Shown here piece after piece: positions 5,378 through 7,396 of a stretch of DNA of 7,396 bases; position 1 is the stretch's first letter; each line of letters starts with the position of its first letter. The stretch spans positions 1 through 7,396 of the forward strand of contig URRG01000105.1 in assembly GCA_900550095.1 (NCBI GenBank), in the 5' to 3' direction. The notes beneath the pieces were generated by a model that searched no databases, was not told where the DNA came from, and saw only the letters and a list, made by a program, of their open reading frames with translations. This DNA comes from an uncultured Oscillospiraceae bacterium (GTDB lineage: Bacteria > Bacillota > Clostridia > Oscillospirales > Acutalibacteraceae). The translations under genes and the position numbers were made by a program.

Positions 5378-6745
5378 GTGAATTACGGTCTTCTGACTCT
5401 TCTGCCCGTTATCGTTGTGATCGCTGTGGCCCTGCTGACAAAACGTACGCTGGAGCCGCTGATCCTGGGCACTCTGCTCACATATATCATCACGGACGGC
5501 TTCGGGTTCGCCCAAGGCTGGATGGACGCCTTTTTCCGGGTCGCCTCCAACAGGGATCACCAGTGGGTCTTTATGGTATGCCTTCTTTTCGGCAGTCTTA
5601 TCACGCTTCTCGGCGCTTCCCACGGGACCCTGGGTTTTTCCAAATGGCTTTCAAAGCTCTGCCGGGGCCCGAAATCCACTCTTCTGATCACCTGGGTCAT
5701 GGGGATCCTGATCTTCGTGGACGACTACCTGAATATCATGACCCTGAGCACCTGCATGAAGCGGCAGACGGACCGGCACAAGATCCCCCGGGAGACCCTC
5801 TCCTATGTGATCGATTCCACCGGCGCGCCCGTATGCGCCATCCTGCCCTTTTCCACCTGGGCCATCTTCTTCTCCGGCCTGTTTTACGCTGAGGCCGGCG
5901 TTCCGGAGCTGGGCTACGGAAGCGGCATCCAAACCTTTTACCATATCATCCCGTTTATTTTCTACGCCATTGCCGCCGTCGTCATCGTGCCCCTTTTCGT
6001 CTGCGGCGTGATCCCAAAAATGGGGCGCATGAAAAAGGCGTACGAGCGCGTTGCCAAAACAGGTCAGGTCTATTCCCCTGAAAGCAGGCTCCTGAATCTG
6101 GAGGAGGAGGAAGAAGAGCGCCCCGGCGCAGGGGGGAATATCTTAGACTTCGTCCTGCCCATCGGCGTCCTGATCGTCCTGGCCATTGCCGGGGGCGAGC
6201 TGTTCCTGGCCGTCGTTGCCGCTATCGCGGTGTGCTTTGCCCTCTATATCCCGCGCCGGAAAATGACAGTAACTAAATTCTGTGATCTGGCCATGCACGG
6301 CTTCTGCAACATGGTCCCCACAGTGGCCATCATTTACTTTGCCTTCGTCATGCAGGAGGCCATGAGCGACATCGGGATCGCCAACTATGTGATCGAGGCC
6401 GTACAGCCCTTTATGAGCCCCGCCCTCTTCCCGGCGCTTACCTTCCTTGTGGTGGCCGTCCTGAATTTCAGCACCGGCAGCGTCTGGGGGATCCCCGCCA
6501 TCGTTTCGCCGGTCATACTGCCCCTGGCCTTTTCCATCGGCGCCAATCCCCTGCTCGTGATGGGGGCCATGGTCTCCGGCGCAACCCTGGGGAGCCACGC
6601 CTGCTTCTATTCGGATGCCACCGTCCTCACCTCCAGCTGCTGCAAAATGGAGAACATGGATCACGCTCTCTCACAGCTTCCCTACGCCCTCTGCGCGGCC
6701 GGGATCTCCACCGGGGCCTACCTGCTCTGCGGCTTTCTGATGTGA
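5378..6745 (+). CDS. NhaC-family Na+/H+ (or organic-acid) antiporter
   Basis: A 455-residue integral membrane protein with about 11-13 hydrophobic segments, starting with LLTLLPVIVVIAVALL (5-20) and ending near 434-454. Features typical of NhaC-type carriers: LIFVDDYLNIMTL (111-123) with a buried Asp pair; DSTGAPVCAILPFSTW (146-161); STGSVWGIPAI (365-375) and GSHACFYSDATVL (405-417), whose SDAT is the usual conserved acidic motif. A cytoplasmic loop with six Glu in a row (242-247) separates the two halves. The GTG at 5378 has GAGGTG 7 bases ahead, inside a strong leader helix. The family includes Na+/H+ exchangers and the Bacillus malate/lactate-Na+ antiporter MleN, so the cargo is unsettled. 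Divergent placement from uxuA suggests a link to uptake or to pH/sodium balance during acid-sugar use, by inference only. Confidence 0.88.
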   Translation: MNYGLLTLLPVIVVIAVALLTKRTLEPLILGTLLTYIITDGFGFAQGWMDAFFRVASNRDHQWVFMVCLLFGSLITLLGASHGTLGFSKWLSKLCRGPKSTLLITWVMGILIFVDDYLNIMTLSTCMKRQTDRHKIPRETLSYVIDSTGAPVCAILPFSTWAIFFSGLFYAEAGVPELGYGSGIQTFYHIIPFIFYAIAAVVIVPLFVCGVIPKMGRMKKAYERVAKTGQVYSPESRLLNLEEEEEERPGAGGNILDFVLPIGVLIVLAIAGGELFLAVVAAIAVCFALYIPRRKMTVTKFCDLAMHGFCNMVPTVAIIYFAFVMQEAMSDIGIANYVIEAVQPFMSPALFPALTFLVVAVLNFSTGSVWGIPAIVSPVILPLAFSIGANPLLVMGAMVSGATLGSHACFYSDATVLTSSCCKMENMDHALSQLPYALCAAGISTGAYLLCGFLM

Positions 6746-6778
6746 AACCCGGCGGCTGTTCCCCTAAAGGCTTCCGTG

Positions 6779-6787
6779 TGCTATACT
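6779..6787 (+). promoter_or_regulatory. Extended -10 promoter candidate for the macro-domain gene
   Basis: TGC followed by TATACT (6782-6787) forms an extended -10 some 65-75 bases before the macro-domain ATG. The -35 position (TTCCCC, 6759-6764) is weak. No terminator follows the antiporter gene, so read-through from it is an alternative source of transcript. Confidence 0.4.
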
Positions 6788-6854
6788 GGAGAAAGGAGGG
6801 CGCCTTACGTGCCCCGCATTGCCTGCAATAATGAAAGATGGGAGGAATTCTGTT

Positions 6855-7367
6855 ATGGCACTGCACCTGTGTTTAGGGGACATTACAAAAATGGAGGCCG
6901 ACGCCATAGTCAACGCCGCAAATACCGACTTAAAACGCGCGCCCGGCATCTGCGACGCCATCTTTGCCGCCGCGGGCCCCAAAGAGCTGGAAAACGCCTG
7001 CCGGGCTGTGGGCCGCTGCCCTATAGGCCGCGCTGTGGTCACGCCCGGCTTCAATCTTCCCTGCAAATATATCGTCCATGTAGCCGGGCCCGGGTGGTAC
7101 GGCGGAGCGAAACGGGAAAAGCTGCTTCTGGGGGCCTGCTACCACAACGCCCTTCAGAAGGCGTATGCATACGGCTGCAGGACCATAGCCGTCCCCCTGA
7201 TTTTTTCCGGGGACTGCCATATCCCCCGGCCCGATTCCATCCGCATTGCGGGCCGCGCCATGCGCGGCTTTCTGGCAGATCACCCCATGGAAGCCACGCT
7301 GGTCCTCTACAGGCCCGGCATCTATGAAATGGCAAGGCTGATTCTGGAAAAGGAGCTCTCCGGCTGA
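6855..7367 (+). CDS. Macro-domain protein (ADP-ribose-binding / ADP-ribosyl hydrolase type), divergent
   Basis: A 170-residue single-domain cytosolic protein. The start is ATG at 6855 with GGGAGGA (6840-6846) 8 bases ahead; earlier in-frame TTG/ATG codons lack an SD. The product begins MALHLCLGDITKMEADAIVNAAN, the classic macro-domain opening, and continues with CPIGRAVVTPGF (55-66), KYIVHVAGPGW (71-81) and IAVPLIFSGD (111-120). Macro domains bind ADP-ribose, and some remove it from proteins or deacetylate O-acetyl-ADP-ribose. The first phosphate-binding loop, normally GGGGV-x-x-AIH-x-AAG, is RAPGICDAIFAAAG here (28-41). The second, normally like SxGxxG, is FSGDCHIPR (117-125). It may therefore bind a related ligand or have altered activity. 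It lies 109 bases after the antiporter on the same strand; a shared function is not evident. Confidence 0.85.
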   Translation: MALHLCLGDITKMEADAIVNAANTDLKRAPGICDAIFAAAGPKELENACRAVGRCPIGRAVVTPGFNLPCKYIVHVAGPGWYGGAKREKLLLGACYHNALQKAYAYGCRTIAVPLIFSGDCHIPRPDSIRIAGRAMRGFLADHPMEATLVLYRPGIYEMARLILEKELSG

Positions 7368-7396
7368 GCTTCTCCGAACGAATCCATATATCGGTA

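Noticed and set aside
6143..6664. Leftward frame (173 codons) opposite the antiporter
   Set aside because: Gly/Asp/His-rich shadow of a membrane protein gene; no SD or domain.
1..7396. CcpA cre sites, tRNA or rRNA genes, CRISPR arrays, insertion sequences
   Set aside because: Looked for by eye on both strands; no cre match with the central CG in a control region, no cloverleaf, no spaced repeats and no transposase or terminal repeats were seen.

Overview
The window looks like a chromosomal segment of a fairly GC-rich Firmicute, most probably a gut-type Clostridium relative (Lachnospiraceae or similar). The basis is the Gram-positive-type proteins, the strong AAGGAGG-like Shine-Dalgarno (SD) sites, the free use of TTG and GTG starts, and AT-rich promoter islands between GC-rich genes. 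This assignment comes from protein character and composition only; no search was run.

Layout, left to right. (1) 1-518, minus: N-terminal 172 codons of an L-fucose/L-arabinose isomerase-like protein (COG2407 type), running off the left edge. (2) 519-640: short gap with a strong imperfect palindrome and a candidate -10 for the isomerase. (3) 641-1693, minus: LacI/GalR-type regulator starting at TTG, with no recognisable hinge helix. (4) 1694-2107: non-coding control region with the regulator's leader, a good extended -10 promoter, twin TTTATATAAA elements, and the rho-independent terminator of the uxuAB operon. (5) 2108-3727, minus: uxuB, fructuronate reductase. (6) 3774-4847, minus: uxuA, mannonate dehydratase; a hairpin sits in the uxuA-uxuB gap. 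(7) 4848-5377: divergent control region with a long GC-rich structured uxuA leader, an AT-rich promoter core near 5114-5180, and a structured leader for the rightward gene that ends in a helix covering its SD. (8) 5378-6745, plus: NhaC-family antiporter. (9) 6855-7367, plus: small divergent macro-domain protein. The last 29 bases hold nothing recognisable.

Function. uxuA and uxuB form a two-gene operon (uxuA first) that converts D-fructuronate to D-mannonate and then to 2-keto-3-deoxygluconate, the central part of hexuronate (glucuronate/pectin) catabolism. Glucuronate isomerase, KDG kinase and KDPG aldolase are not in the window. The LacI-type regulator is the natural candidate controller of uxuAB and perhaps of its neighbours. 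The antiporter is divergent from uxuA and may handle Na+/H+ or organic-acid exchange linked to acidic-sugar use. The macro-domain protein has no obvious tie to the pathway and may simply be next door.
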